From positions 124,001-188,000 of the forward strand of contig NZ_BKAJ01000031.1 of the NCBI RefSeq assembly GCF_007992495.1: a stretch of DNA of 64,000 bases, given 5' to 3'. This document shows, piece by piece, positions 1-8,759 of this stretch. Position numbers and translations under genes: made by a program. The notes under the pieces are model-generated. The model ran no database searches and had not been told where the DNA came from. It was given only the letters and a program-made list of their open reading frames with translations. This stretch comes from Reyranella soli (GTDB taxonomy: Bacteria > Pseudomonadota > Alphaproteobacteria > Reyranellales > Reyranellaceae). Positions within the stretch are counted from its first letter, which is position 1, and every line of letters starts with the position of its first letter.

Positions 1-168
1 AATGCCGCCACCGTCACCGTGCTGAATGAGACCGCGGTGCGCCAGAAATTCACCGAGCTCGGCGCCACCGTGCGGCCCTCGACGCCCGAGGAATTCGCTA
101 CCTTCCAGAAGGCCGACGAGGCGGCGCTCGCCGATCTCGCAGCCAAGGGGCTGCTGAAGCCGCAGTGA
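1..168 (+). CDS. C-terminal fragment of a Bug/TctC-type periplasmic binding protein
   Basis: The window opens inside a reading frame (frame 1) that encodes 55 residues and stops with TGA at 166-168. The tail resembles the last helices of Bug-family (tripartite tricarboxylate transporter receptor) binding proteins: an LNE-type helix, a short VRQKFTELGA segment, then TPEEF and a terminal helix. Family members bind carboxylates or similar small organic molecules in the periplasm and deliver them to TctAB-type permeases. Only the tail is visible, so ligand and operon context cannot be judged. The family call rests on the TPEEF-type ending alone. Confidence 0.6.
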   Translation, partial: NAATVTVLNETAVRQKFTELGATVRPSTPEEFATFQKADEAALADLAAKGLLKPQ

Positions 169-276
169 CCTGAAGGGCGGCAAGGTCGCGCGGCCCGGCG
201 CATTGCCGCCAAGGGGTGCGCCTTACGGAAACGCTATCGGAGTCGTCGCGCGGAAGGCGCTTGAGAGCGAGGCAGT

Positions 277-660
277 TCAATCAGCGGGACGGGTTACGGT
301 CGACTGCGAGACCTGATCCGAGCCAGTCTCATTGGATCGCAGACCGCGGGCCTGCAGGACGTACTTCATGGCCCGGAACTCGGTGTCCTGCCGAATCGAG
401 GCCGTCACCTTGCTGTCGCGGTCGGGATTTGCGGCCGTGATCAGCCGGTCGGTCTCGCTCTGGCAGGCGTGCGCGGCGGTGGACGCCACCGTAGTCGCAT
501 CGATGCCGGCCGTTCCATCGACGGCGTGCTGCTTCAGGCAGGTGTCGCGCGCCTCGTAGCTCTTGTTGATCTCGACCTTGCGCCCGTAATCCTCCGGGCG
601 GACGAAGCTGCCTTCACAGGCAGTGACAAGCAGCACAAGCAAGATGAACGCGCGGCGCAT
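277..660 (-). CDS. small predicted lipoprotein
   Basis: Encodes 127 residues from ATG at 660, chosen because a GGGAGA ribosome-binding site lies just upstream and the protein then begins directly with a signal peptide. The N-terminus is MRRAFILLVLLVTAC, a lipobox with the lipidated Cys near residue 15, so the mature protein should be membrane-anchored. The rest is hydrophilic, with several Cys and no recognisable domain. An upstream in-frame ATG would add 23 residues ahead of the signal peptide and is less likely. The gene stands alone between the binding-protein tail and a divergent zinc-ribbon gene. Function unknown. Confidence 0.65.
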   Translation of the reverse strand: MRRAFILLVLLVTACEGSFVRPEDYGRKVEINKSYEARDTCLKQHAVDGTAGIDATTVASTAAHACQSETDRLITAANPDRDSKVTASIRQDTEFRAMKYVLQARGLRSNETGSDQVSQSTVTRPAD

Positions 661-829
661 TGACGAGATCTCCCACAAATCCCCACGGATGACGGAAGTG
701 GTCTTCGCCGGGGATTTCGGCATCGACAAGGCCGATTAACGCCGCTTCCACGGCACCATGCTGTGACATTTCCCACGCAGGATTGACAAAACATGCGGCG
801 TTGCCCGAATGGCCGTCGGGGGCCGAGCG

Positions 830-1009
830 ATGCGTGAGATTCTACAGCTGCCGTTCACTTGTCATAGTTGCCACCATGCCTTTGCGGTGCCGAAGGCGGA
901 GCTGGACAAGAACCGGCCTATTCACTGTCCGAAGTGTGCGGCGATATTCCGGCTCAAGCGCGAGCAGATGAAGCACCTCGCGCCGGGCCGAAAGCCGGTC
1001 AAGGACTAA
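830..1009 (+). CDS. small zinc-ribbon protein
   Basis: Encodes 59 residues with two CxxC knuckles (CHSC, CPKC) about 20 residues apart, a typical one-zinc ribbon, followed by a basic tail. The start at 830 puts the ribbon close to the N-terminus; an in-frame ATG at 809 would add seven residues. Such mini-ribbons often mediate nucleic-acid or protein contacts, but no specific role can be assigned. Its stop overlaps the 3' end of the opposite-strand serine hydrolase by four bases. Confidence 0.6.
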   Translation: MREILQLPFTCHSCHHAFAVPKAELDKNRPIHCPKCAAIFRLKREQMKHLAPGRKPVKD

Positions 1010-2202
1010 TAGGCGTCGAACAGCGCGGCGAAGAATGCACGGTCCTGGCGACGGCGTTCCTCGAATTGCGACGGCGCACCCCAGATCGCCCATTTGACGA
1101 CGACCGTGTCCTCGGCCGGGTTCACCAGGATGACCTGGCCCGCATTGCCGAGTGCATAGAAGACCCTGTTGCCGCCGCGCAGCCGGGTGGCGCCGGCGCC
1201 GACCTTGCTCGACACCACACCCTGATGCTCATGCAGCCACCATTGGAAGCCATAGGGCGAGCCGGCCTCGATCGACGCGCGCGACGGGATCACCGATTCC
1301 TGCATCCACCCATCCGGAACGATCCGGGTCCCGTCCGGCAAAGCGCCGCCGCCCAGGACGAACAGCGCCAGGCGCCCATAGTCGCGCAGCGTCGCGCCGA
1401 AGCCCGACGCCGTGAACGCGCTGCCTCCTTCCGCTTCGAGGTTCCAGTACGCGTCGCCCTCCATGCCGGCCCGGCTCCACAGCTCGTGCTCGAGCTGGAC
1501 CGGCGCGATGCTGCCGACCGCGCGCTCCAGCACCAGGCCGAGCAGCACGGAGTCGGCGCTGCAGTAGTTGAACACCGAGCCGGGCGTGTTGCCTTTGCGG
1601 TCGCGCCGGCCGCCGAGATCCTTCAGGAACTCCAGGAACGCGCCTTTCTTGCCTTGCACCGTACAGAGCTGGAGTCGGGCGACGTCGCTCGATCGGTCCA
1701 GGTAGTCCTCGGAGTAGGCGACGCCGGACGTCATCTGCAGGCAGTGGCGCAACGTGACGGCGTCGTAGTGCGTGCCCTTCAGCTCCGGGACGTACTGCAC
1801 GACCGGGTCGTCCACCGACCGGATGTGCTGCGACCGCACGGCCGTGCCGATCATCAGCGACGTGATCGATTTCGCCATCGAGCGCGACGCCCACACCGTC
1901 CGCTCGTCGTTTCCGCGCGCGTATCGCTCGAGCACGATCTTTCCGTGCCGGATGGCCAGCAGGCCCGTGACCTCGGCCTTGGCCATGTAGGCGGCGACGT
2001 CGGGCAGCGCGTCGCTTTCGTCCTCTCGCGGCAGCTCTCGAACAGGCGCTCCCGCCTTCACCGCATGCGTTGGAAAGAGGTGATGCATGTTGCGGTGCGC
2101 CACCAGCTTCTGCTCGTCGTTCCACAGGAACTGGTCCGCGGGACGCGGCATTGCCGTTCGATCTGCGGACGACGGCATGGGCAAAGGCTTCGGCTGGGTC
2201 AT
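1006..2202 (-). CDS. serine hydrolase, beta-lactamase/esterase (class C-like) fold
   Basis: A 398-residue protein of the penicillin-binding/beta-lactamase superfamily, of the kind that includes 6-aminohexanoate-dimer hydrolases and EstB esterases. The catalytic SxxK motif is S108-M-A-K111, and the second motif YxS is Y213-C-S215. A KTG-like third motif is not obvious, which is usual in esterase-type members. No signal peptide is visible, so it is probably cytoplasmic. ATG at 2202 follows an AGGTGA Shine-Dalgarno. It is transcribed divergently from the binding-protein gene at 2271 with only 68 bases between them. Substrate unknown. Confidence 0.85.
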   Translation of the reverse strand: MTQPKPLPMPSSADRTAMPRPADQFLWNDEQKLVAHRNMHHLFPTHAVKAGAPVRELPREDESDALPDVAAYMAKAEVTGLLAIRHGKIVLERYARGNDERTVWASRSMAKSITSLMIGTAVRSQHIRSVDDPVVQYVPELKGTHYDAVTLRHCLQMTSGVAYSEDYLDRSSDVARLQLCTVQGKKGAFLEFLKDLGGRRDRKGNTPGSVFNYCSADSVLLGLVLERAVGSIAPVQLEHELWSRAGMEGDAYWNLEAEGGSAFTASGFGATLRDYGRLALFVLGGGALPDGTRIVPDGWMQESVIPSRASIEAGSPYGFQWWLHEHQGVVSSKVGAGATRLRGGNRVFYALGNAGQVILVNPAEDTVVVKWAIWGAPSQFEERRRQDRAFFAALFDAY

Positions 2203-2270
2203 AAGCTATTTCACCTGCTGTCCCTTAGAGGGCAATATCCCTTCTTCCTCTTGTTCGCAGGTAGAGACAG

Positions 2271-3851
2271 ATGCTCACACGACGCACCATGATCGCCCTC
2301 GCGGGCGCGGCGCCGGCGCTCATGGCCACCGGCGCACGTTCGGCCGACAAGGTGCTCAAGGTCGTCCTCGTCAGTGACCTCAAAGGCATCGACCCGGTGT
2401 TCAACACCGCGACCTACGCCGCCTATCACGGCTACCTCGTTTACGATCAGCTCTTCGCGCTCGATTCGCGCGGCAAGCCGCAGCCCCAGATGGTCGATAC
2501 CTGGGAGGTCTCCCCTGACCGCAAGACCTACAAGTTCCGGCTGCGCAGTGGCCTGAAATTCCATGACGGCAGCCCGGTGCGCGCCGCCGACGCCGTCGCC
2601 TCGATCCTGCGCTGGAAGGACCGCGATGTCGTCGGCAAGGCCTTGTTCTCGGCCGGCGCCCAGCTCGAGGCGGTGGACGATCTCACCTTCACCTTGGCGC
2701 TCCGCGATCCGTTCGGCCTGGTGCTGGAGGCGCTCAGCAAGCCGACGGCGAACGCACTGTTCGTCATGCCGGAGGCGATCGCCAAGACTCCGGCGACGGC
2801 GCAGATCTCCAGCGCCGTCGGGTCGGGGCCCTTCATCTTCGTGAGGGAGGAATGGCGGCCCGGCGAGAAGGCGGTCTACGTCCGCAATCCCAACTACGTG
2901 CCGCGCAAGGAGAAGCCCGACGGCCTGGCCGGCGGCAAGGTGGCCAAGGTCGACCGGGTCGAGTGGCTGTCGATGCCCGATCCCACCACCGCCATCTCGG
3001 CGCTGGGCGCGGGCGAGATCGACTACCTGCAGAACCCGGCGATGGACACCTATCCGGTGATGAAGGCGAACCCGAAGGTCCGCTTCGTCACGGTGGATCC
3101 CACTGGCAGCATGGCGTGGATCCGGCCCAATCACCTGCAGCCGCCTTTCGACAATCCCAAGGCGCGCCTGGCGCTGCTGCACACGATCGACCAGACGGCG
3201 ATCCTGCAGGCGATCGGCACGCCAGCCGAGAACGCCCGGCCGTTCTGCGGGTCGTTCTTCATGTGCGGCACGCCGATGGAGACGTCTGCCGGCACGGCCG
3301 GCCTCGAGAAGCCGGACTTCGAGAAGGCCAAGGCCCTCCTGAAGGAGTCGGGCTACGACGGACGGCCGGTCATCTTCATGCAGCCGAGCGATCTCAGCGC
3401 CAACTTCAACGCCACGGTCGTGGTCGCCGACGGGATGCGCAAGGCGGGCTTCAAGGTCGACGTCCAGCCCCTGGACTGGGGCACGCTCTCGCAGCGCCGC
3501 AACAACAAGGGCCCGGTCGACAAAGGTGGCTGGAACCTGTTCATCACCATCGCCACGGCGCTCGATGCCTCGACGCCGCTCACCAATCCCTATCTCGCCA
3601 CGCCGTGCCCCAACGACGTCGCGGGCTTCCCCTGCGACGAGGAGCTTCAGCGCCTGCGTCGCAGCTGGTGGGAGAGCACCGACGAAGCCGAACGCGCCAA
3701 GCTCGCCGACCGGATACAGGCGCGGGCGTATCAGGTCGTGCCCTACATCAACGGCGGTCAGTGGAAGCAATTCACGGCCGTGCGGACGAATGTCTCGGGC
3801 CTGGGCGAGACGACGGTGCCGGTGTTCTGGGAGGTCGCGAAGGAGGGCTGA
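2271..3851 (+). CDS. ABC transporter substrate-binding protein, family 5 (peptide/oligopeptide type)
   Basis: A 526-residue periplasmic solute-binding protein of the DppA/OppA (SBP_bac_5) family. The N-terminus has a twin-arginine-like signal (TRRTMIALAG, cleavage near residue 24). The family hallmark region around residues 85-115 (YKFRLRSGLKFHDG) and the GSGPFIF segment are present, and the length is normal. The start follows an AGGTAGAG Shine-Dalgarno. The stop overlaps the ATG of the downstream methyltransferase (TGATG), so the two are co-translated, yet no permease or ATPase genes lie nearby. A decayed relative of its C-terminal third lies at 49208-49607. Confidence 0.9.
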   Translation: MLTRRTMIALAGAAPALMATGARSADKVLKVVLVSDLKGIDPVFNTATYAAYHGYLVYDQLFALDSRGKPQPQMVDTWEVSPDRKTYKFRLRSGLKFHDGSPVRAADAVASILRWKDRDVVGKALFSAGAQLEAVDDLTFTLALRDPFGLVLEALSKPTANALFVMPEAIAKTPATAQISSAVGSGPFIFVREEWRPGEKAVYVRNPNYVPRKEKPDGLAGGKVAKVDRVEWLSMPDPTTAISALGAGEIDYLQNPAMDTYPVMKANPKVRFVTVDPTGSMAWIRPNHLQPPFDNPKARLALLHTIDQTAILQAIGTPAENARPFCGSFFMCGTPMETSAGTAGLEKPDFEKAKALLKESGYDGRPVIFMQPSDLSANFNATVVVADGMRKAGFKVDVQPLDWGTLSQRRNNKGPVDKGGWNLFITIATALDASTPLTNPYLATPCPNDVAGFPCDEELQRLRRSWWESTDEAERAKLADRIQARAYQVVPYINGGQWKQFTAVRTNVSGLGETTVPVFWEVAKEG

Positions 3852-4585
3852 TGTTCCGGTGGAGGCGAGCCACACCCCCTGCGCCGAACGAGCGGGAGCC
3901 GGCACGCCCCGAGTTGCCCGGCCTGCTGGGGGCACAGTTTCGCATATTCGCCAACGCACCTTCATTGTCCGTGGTCGATGCCGGAGCGCACCACGGTCAA
4001 ACGACGGCCGAGTACCTAAGATACTTCCCGGGCAGTCATGTCATCGCCCTCGAGCCCGACCCGGAGAATTTTGCCATCGCTCGGCAGATCCTGGCGCCGT
4101 TCGGCGATCGCGTTGAACTCCTGTCCTGCGCGCTGGCGGAGACCGACGGCAGCGTCTCCCTCCGCCGCACCTCGCATAGCGGCGCGCACTCGCTGCTCGA
4201 GGTCGGCGACATGCGCTACTACGATGCACCGGTCGAGGCGCTGGCGCCGATCGAGGTTCAGGCGGTCTCGCTCGATTCGCTTTGCGCCGCCCACCGGCTC
4301 GACCGGCTGGATATCCTCAAAATGGACATCCAGGGCGCGGAGCTGTTGGCATTGCGCGGCGCCAGCAGCCTCCTTGCTCGTCAGGCGATAGGCCTGATTG
4401 CGCTGGAAGTTCTCTTCCAGCCGCTATACCGCAACCAGCCGACCTTCTGGGACATCGCCGACCATCTCCGCTCGCGAGGCTATGCGCTCCAGGGTATCCA
4501 CGACCAGCGACACCATGCAGTCAATCACGCCGTGCTGCGCTGGGCCGATGCCGTGTTCGTGGCCCCGAGGCTTCTCGCTCTCTAG
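3851..4585 (+). CDS. FkbM-family SAM-dependent methyltransferase
   Basis: A 244-residue protein with a class I SAM-binding core. Motif I is VVDAGAHHGQTT near residues 41-52, the acidic residue after strand 2 is in IALEPDP, and the FkbM signature LKMDIQGAE follows. FkbM enzymes O-methylate sugars or polyketides. The ATG overlaps the stop of the preceding binding protein gene (shared A at 3851), so translational coupling is likely. It is convergent with the small membrane gene at 4591. Acceptor unknown; the nearby glycan-type cluster suggests a surface sugar. Confidence 0.85.
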   Translation: MFRWRRATPPAPNEREPARPELPGLLGAQFRIFANAPSLSVVDAGAHHGQTTAEYLRYFPGSHVIALEPDPENFAIARQILAPFGDRVELLSCALAETDGSVSLRRTSHSGAHSLLEVGDMRYYDAPVEALAPIEVQAVSLDSLCAAHRLDRLDILKMDIQGAELLALRGASSLLARQAIGLIALEVLFQPLYRNQPTFWDIADHLRSRGYALQGIHDQRHHAVNHAVLRWADAVFVAPRLLAL

Positions 4586-4590
4586 GCACA

Positions 4591-4854
4591 TCAGCGTTCC
4601 AGAACTGTCACAATGACCATGTAGGCGATCATCAGGCCGAGGACGGTCCATAGCACCAGCCCCTGGCGATAGAAGATGTTCGTGGCCAGCCGGTATTCGG
4701 CGTAGCGCACCGCTATCGCCGGATCCATGAGGATCTCCGTGTTCTTGCGGAGATCGAAGTCGCGGAATTCGCGGGCAATGGCGTGGTTGCCGAGAGTGGC
4801 AAGGCCGGAGCACATCAGCGCGCACGCCGCCAGCGTGACGATGGCGCCGATCAT
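4591..4854 (-). CDS. small two-helix membrane protein
   Basis: Encodes 87 residues with two hydrophobic segments (residues about 2-20 and 64-85) separated by a charged, probably cytoplasmic or periplasmic, loop. No family recognised. Its ATG overlaps the stop of the upstream TPR gene (ATGA, 4851-4854), so the two are translationally coupled and probably work together at the membrane. Confidence 0.65.
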   Translation of the reverse strand: MIGAIVTLAACALMCSGLATLGNHAIAREFRDFDLRKNTEILMDPAIAVRYAEYRLATNIFYRQGLVLWTVLGLMIAYMVIVTVLER

Positions 4855-6092
4855 TTCGAGATTGCCATCTTGTTCGTCTCCCTCTCTGTCGCACGACCGA
4901 GGCTGATGGGCGGTGGATCAATGCGAAGCCTTTCGATTTCGTGCCGCGCCGCTGCATGCTCGATCGTGTCGGGGGCGGCGATCTCGGCCGCTTGCCTCCA
5001 CAATCGGCCGGCCTCGGCACGGTCGTGGTCGTATGACCATATGCCGAGCTGGAACAGCGCTTCGGCGCGACGCTCGGGATTGTCCGCAGCCGCCAGGACC
5101 TCACTCGGGCACAGCTTGCCATCGTGAAGCGCGATCAAAGGACCTGGCCAGACGGTCACAGGATCGACTCTCGGTTGGACGGAGCGACCGAGCCGCCGCA
5201 GCGACGTCAGGAAATAGAGCTGCATGTAGGGATCGGCGGGATTTCTTCCGATGGCACTCTCCAGCTCGACCAGCGCCATGTCGTAGTTTGCCAGCCGCAG
5301 AGCCACGCAGGCGCGCACGTCATGGCGCTCCCGCGGCAACAGCTCCAGCTGCCGCAACCAGTCGGCATCGGCCTCCGCGACGCGATCCAGTGCCAAGAGC
5401 ACGAAGGCGCGGCTGCTGAGTGCTTCGGGATCTTGTGGGCGGCTGGCGACGGCCTGGTCGAGGGTCTGCAAAGCCTCGCGATGACGACCCAACGCAGCCA
5501 GGGCTTCGCCTCGTGCGACGAGAAGGCCGCTTTCCTGCGGCGCCCGTTTCAGGGCTTCGTCATAGTCGAGAAGCGCAAGCCGGGGGCGTCGGGTCGTCAG
5601 GTAGGCATGACCGCGCGCCACATAAGGAAAGATTCCTTTGTTAGACGCTCCGGCCCTCAGTACCTTGGTATATCCATCGATTTCGGCCACGGACGTGGTT
5701 CGATGGCGCGTGAAGAAGGGGCGGTCCGGCATTCCGCGCCTGATCAGCTGGCGCCTCCGTCTTGCCGACTCATATTCGGCGCGGGCGGCGTCCCGCTGTC
5801 CCAGGCGATCCAGGATGCTGCCGTGCTCTTCCACGGCGTGGAAAGCTGTGGGCTGCGCCGCCACGAGTTCGGCGAGCCGCCGCTCGGATGCTTCGAGCGG
5901 ATCGGTACGGACTCGTACGATTGTCCGCAGGTACCGGAGCTCGGGATCGGTTCCCCGCTCGGGGCTCGGGCGCCAGTTGCCGCCCACCATCGCGATTATC
6001 TTATGCCAAGCGTCCAAGGCCGCCTGAGAGGCCGCTATGGCATTCGTTAGCGTCTGAAGCCTCGACACGTCCAAGCACCTGGCTGAGTGCAT
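4851..6092 (-). CDS. tetratricopeptide-repeat protein
   Basis: Encodes 413 residues from ATG at 6092; the open frame continues far upstream but the extension is antisense to the SGNH gene. At least three TPR units are readable in the middle (AYLTTRRPRLALLDYDEAL, GEALAALGRHREALQTLDQA, AFVLLALDRVAEADADW), with more degenerate helical repeats on either side. No enzymatic domain or signal peptide is seen. The gene is coupled to the small membrane protein downstream and is divergent from the SGNH hydrolase at 6177. A scaffold for a membrane complex is plausible but inferred. Confidence 0.75.
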   Translation of the reverse strand: MHSARCLDVSRLQTLTNAIAASQAALDAWHKIIAMVGGNWRPSPERGTDPELRYLRTIVRVRTDPLEASERRLAELVAAQPTAFHAVEEHGSILDRLGQRDAARAEYESARRRRQLIRRGMPDRPFFTRHRTTSVAEIDGYTKVLRAGASNKGIFPYVARGHAYLTTRRPRLALLDYDEALKRAPQESGLLVARGEALAALGRHREALQTLDQAVASRPQDPEALSSRAFVLLALDRVAEADADWLRQLELLPRERHDVRACVALRLANYDMALVELESAIGRNPADPYMQLYFLTSLRRLGRSVQPRVDPVTVWPGPLIALHDGKLCPSEVLAAADNPERRAEALFQLGIWSYDHDRAEAGRLWRQAAEIAAPDTIEHAAARHEIERLRIDPPPISLGRATERETNKMAISK

Positions 6093-6124
6093 TACGTCGA
6101 TGCAGCAAGTTTGTTCCCAAACCG

Positions 6125-6133
6125 TGGTATAAT
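6125..6133 (+). promoter_or_regulatory. candidate extended -10 promoter for the SGNH/methyltransferase operon
   Basis: The sequence TGGTATAAT is a perfect TATAAT box preceded by the TGn extension, 43 bases before the SGNH start at 6177, in the only divergent intergenic space of this cluster. No good -35 hexamer lies 17 bases upstream, as expected for an extended -10 promoter. Confidence 0.4.
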
Positions 6134-6176
6134 TGTGCCGTTGACACTGAACCCGGCGACTATTGCAACGCACACC

Positions 6177-7484
6177 ATGACGAAGCGGTTCTGGTTCTGG
6201 CCGATCTACGGGTTGGCGTTGCTGGGGCTGGTTGTGGTTGGGGCGGAGTACGTTGCTTCCTGGTCCGCTCCGTCCTGGCCGGCCCGCGAGCTGAGGCCCA
6301 TTCCCCTCGATGCGCTGACGGTCAACGTGAAGACGGTGTTTGCCGACACTCCCGAACTGGTTCCGGCCTACAACGATTGGGCGATGCGCGACCGTCCGCG
6401 TTCGATCGCCCGTCCGCCCGACGTGCAATTCCGCGCCGCGCTGGTGGGAGACAGCTTCCTCGAGGGCTACTACATACCGGCGCCGCTGGCCGAGCTCGTC
6501 GAGCGCCGCTGGGTTGCCAGAGGTCTGGCCGGCATGGAAGCGATCAACCTGGCGGTCGCTGCGACCGGTCCCCGGCAGTACTATGGGCGGATCAGGAAGG
6601 TGGCGCTTGCCCTCGGCCCCGATGTCGTTGCGGTTTTCGTCTACGCCGGCAACGACATGATGGACCGGCCGTTCGATCCCTTCTCGCTGCCGCCCCTGAT
6701 CGACGAATTGCCGACGCCATCGGTCCTGGGCTCTGTCGCACCGCGCACGACCTGGCTGCTCGCCAACCGTCTGCGCCTTTCCGAGATCGGCCGGGCAAAC
6801 AAGGACATACCGGGCGAGGAGGCTCTGCTCAGCGAATGGATGCATCAGCCGGCGGCCGAGCCTGTTGCCAATGTCGCGCGACATATGCGGCTGAACTACT
6901 TCCCGAAGCTCAGTGAAAAGACGATCAGCGAAATCCTCCTGCGCGGCGATGGCCGCCTGCACGATGCAGCGCGCAATCGCCGGCACGATCGGGAGTTTCT
7001 CGGCGGCTGGCTGCTGTCCGGCATCATCGATTGGGAGACGGGCGACTGGCCAGTCCCGCGCAATGCCGACGAGGCTCGGCAGATGGCCGGCGACACGAGG
7101 GTGGGCGAGACGCTCAGCTGGCTGCAGGCGATGGATCGGCTGGTCGCCGCCAACGGCAAGCGACTGCTGGTCGCCCTGATCCCTGTCGGCACTGTCGACC
7201 CGGACTATGTCGAGTTCTGGCGCCCGTGGCCGCGCTACTATTCGTATTCGTTGAGCGCCGATGCGCGTCATCGCCGGCTGGCGGAGGCGCTGCGACAGAG
7301 CGGGCTGCAGGTCGTGGACTTGCGCGAGGTCCTTGACGGTGCGCGTGGAACCTATCGTCTGACCGACGGCCATTGGACCGACCGCGGCACGCAGTCGTCC
7401 GCCGGGAGAATCGCGGACGCGCTGCTGTCTGCGCGGGAGCGGCTGATTGCCGGACCTGCGCCGGTCCGCCCTCTCGCCCGGTGA
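6177..7484 (+). CDS. membrane-anchored SGNH-hydrolase-like protein (AlgJ/AlgX-like acyl-transfer type)
   Basis: Encodes 435 residues beginning with a membrane anchor (residues about 5-28) followed by a periplasmic SGNH fold. The catalytic serine block reads LVGDSFLEGYY near residue 110, and the late DGHWTDRG motif supplies the Asp-x-His pair. This arrangement is common in periplasmic polysaccharide acetylation proteins. The start at 6177 was chosen because the hydrophobic anchor follows at once. It begins a run of three same-strand genes (gap of three bases, then ATGA overlap) with two methyltransferases, which supports a role in modifying a surface glycan. Substrate inferred, not shown. Confidence 0.75.
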   Translation: MTKRFWFWPIYGLALLGLVVVGAEYVASWSAPSWPARELRPIPLDALTVNVKTVFADTPELVPAYNDWAMRDRPRSIARPPDVQFRAALVGDSFLEGYYIPAPLAELVERRWVARGLAGMEAINLAVAATGPRQYYGRIRKVALALGPDVVAVFVYAGNDMMDRPFDPFSLPPLIDELPTPSVLGSVAPRTTWLLANRLRLSEIGRANKDIPGEEALLSEWMHQPAAEPVANVARHMRLNYFPKLSEKTISEILLRGDGRLHDAARNRRHDREFLGGWLLSGIIDWETGDWPVPRNADEARQMAGDTRVGETLSWLQAMDRLVAANGKRLLVALIPVGTVDPDYVEFWRPWPRYYSYSLSADARHRRLAEALRQSGLQVVDLREVLDGARGTYRLTDGHWTDRGTQSSAGRIADALLSARERLIAGPAPVRPLAR

Positions 7485-7487
7485 ACG

Positions 7488-8759
7488 ATGCGCATGAAAG
7501 GGCTCATCCGGGATCCGCCACGGCTCTTCGAGGGAGCCTCGTGCGAACGCCTACCGTTGCCCAGTCGGTTTCTGCAGGCGGTCATGCCGTGGACCGGCCG
7601 ACGCCCTTTGCTCACGGTGACGACGCCCCGCGGACGCTGGAACAACGCCGTCGCGCTGGAACTGGAGGGGGACCGGCTGCGCAACTGGGCGGCCGATGAC
7701 GGCCTGCTGGTGGCGTGCCGGGTCCGCGTTCGTGAGGGGCGGCTTGGCATCGGTTTGACGAAGGAGGACGGCTCGACCTACGCCTCCCGGGAACGGACGC
7801 TTCCGGCCGATCCGGGGATCCAGCATCCGCGCATCTGGGTCGATGAGCCGTCGGACGCCCGCTTTCTGGTGTTTCGCAATGTCGATCCCGAGGGACGGCC
7901 CACCCGCTTCGACGTCTTCGATCTCCTGGCCGATCGGCTGCCGGGTGAAGGCAGTTTCACCGCCTCGTGGTCGCAACCGTCGGCCAGGGCTATCGACGTG
8001 CGGGAGCTCGGCCGCCTTGTCGTCTGGGCGCGCCATGCATGGGACGATCCTTTCCCCGCAGCTGCGATCAACGGCGGTCAGGCGGGCTCGATCGACATCG
8101 TCGACGTGGCGGATCTGCCCGCGCTCTACGGCCAACCCTTGCCCCCGGCCTGGCCGCCCGGCCAGGACAAGCCGCTCGACCGTTGGAAGATGGAGACCGA
8201 CGACGCGCCGATTTTCGAATTCTTGTGGCGGCTGCGACGGCCTCGCCGACACCTCGAGTTCGGTACTTGGGAAGGTTTTGGCGCGGCGCTGGTCGGCCAA
8301 AGCACCGACGCCGAGATCTGGACCATCAACCTGCCGCAGGGAGAAGCCGGCGGTGACGGCGAATCGCTCTACGCCCAGTCGGATGCAGGCAGCAGCATTG
8401 GCTGGCGCTATAGGTCGGTGGGTCTCGGGTCGCGCGTGCATCAGCTTCTGTGCGACAGTCGTGACTTCAGGACCGGCGACTTCGCCGGCGATTTCTTCGA
8501 CACGGTCCTGATCGACGGCGGACACACGCCGGATCTCGTCGCGAACGACACCGACAAGGCGCTGAGCGTGCTCCGTCCCGGAGGCCTCTGCGTCTGGCAC
8601 GACTTCTGTCCAGACCCGGAGGCGCTGTCGCGCAACCTGGCGCCGCTCGGCGTCGTGCAGGCGCTCGTTGAGAATTTCGAACGCTGGCGGCCGCTGTTCG
8701 ACCGCCTGTATTGGATCCGCAAGAGCTGGATCCTCGTTGGCGAACGGAAACCCAGATGA
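7488..8759 (+). CDS. two-domain protein: N-terminal beta-rich module plus class I methyltransferase
   Basis: A 423-residue protein. The C-terminal half (about 225-420) is a Methyltransf_24-type SAM methyltransferase: HLEFGTWEGFG is motif I, VLIDGGH the acidic strand, and LRPGGLCVWHDF the post-II strand. The N-terminal half (about 30-200) has no catalytic motif and looks like a beta-sandwich. Its core (REGRLGIGLTKEDG, ERTLPADPG, FLVFRNVDPEGRPTRFDV) matches the C-terminal domain of the next gene. It starts three bases after the SGNH gene and overlaps the next gene by ATGA. Confidence 0.8.
   Translation: MRMKGLIRDPPRLFEGASCERLPLPSRFLQAVMPWTGRRPLLTVTTPRGRWNNAVALELEGDRLRNWAADDGLLVACRVRVREGRLGIGLTKEDGSTYASRERTLPADPGIQHPRIWVDEPSDARFLVFRNVDPEGRPTRFDVFDLLADRLPGEGSFTASWSQPSARAIDVRELGRLVVWARHAWDDPFPAAAINGGQAGSIDIVDVADLPALYGQPLPPAWPPGQDKPLDRWKMETDDAPIFEFLWRLRRPRRHLEFGTWEGFGAALVGQSTDAEIWTINLPQGEAGGDGESLYAQSDAGSSIGWRYRSVGLGSRVHQLLCDSRDFRTGDFAGDFFDTVLIDGGHTPDLVANDTDKALSVLRPGGLCVWHDFCPDPEALSRNLAPLGVVQALVENFERWRPLFDRLYWIRKSWILVGERKPR

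Noticed and set aside
868..2292. Plus-strand open frame of about 470 codons
   Set aside because: Antisense to the serine hydrolase, which carries SxxK and YxS motifs.
2211..3965. Minus-strand open frame of about 580 codons
   Set aside because: Antisense of the binding-protein gene with Arg-rich composition; the sense gene has clear family motifs and a Shine-Dalgarno.
6141..6146. TTGACA as a -35 box
   Set aside because: It lies downstream of the TATAAT box and has no -10 at a suitable distance on the plus strand.
6093..7373. Long N-terminal extension of the TPR gene
   Set aside because: The extension is antisense to the SGNH gene; the first sensible start is ATG at 6092.
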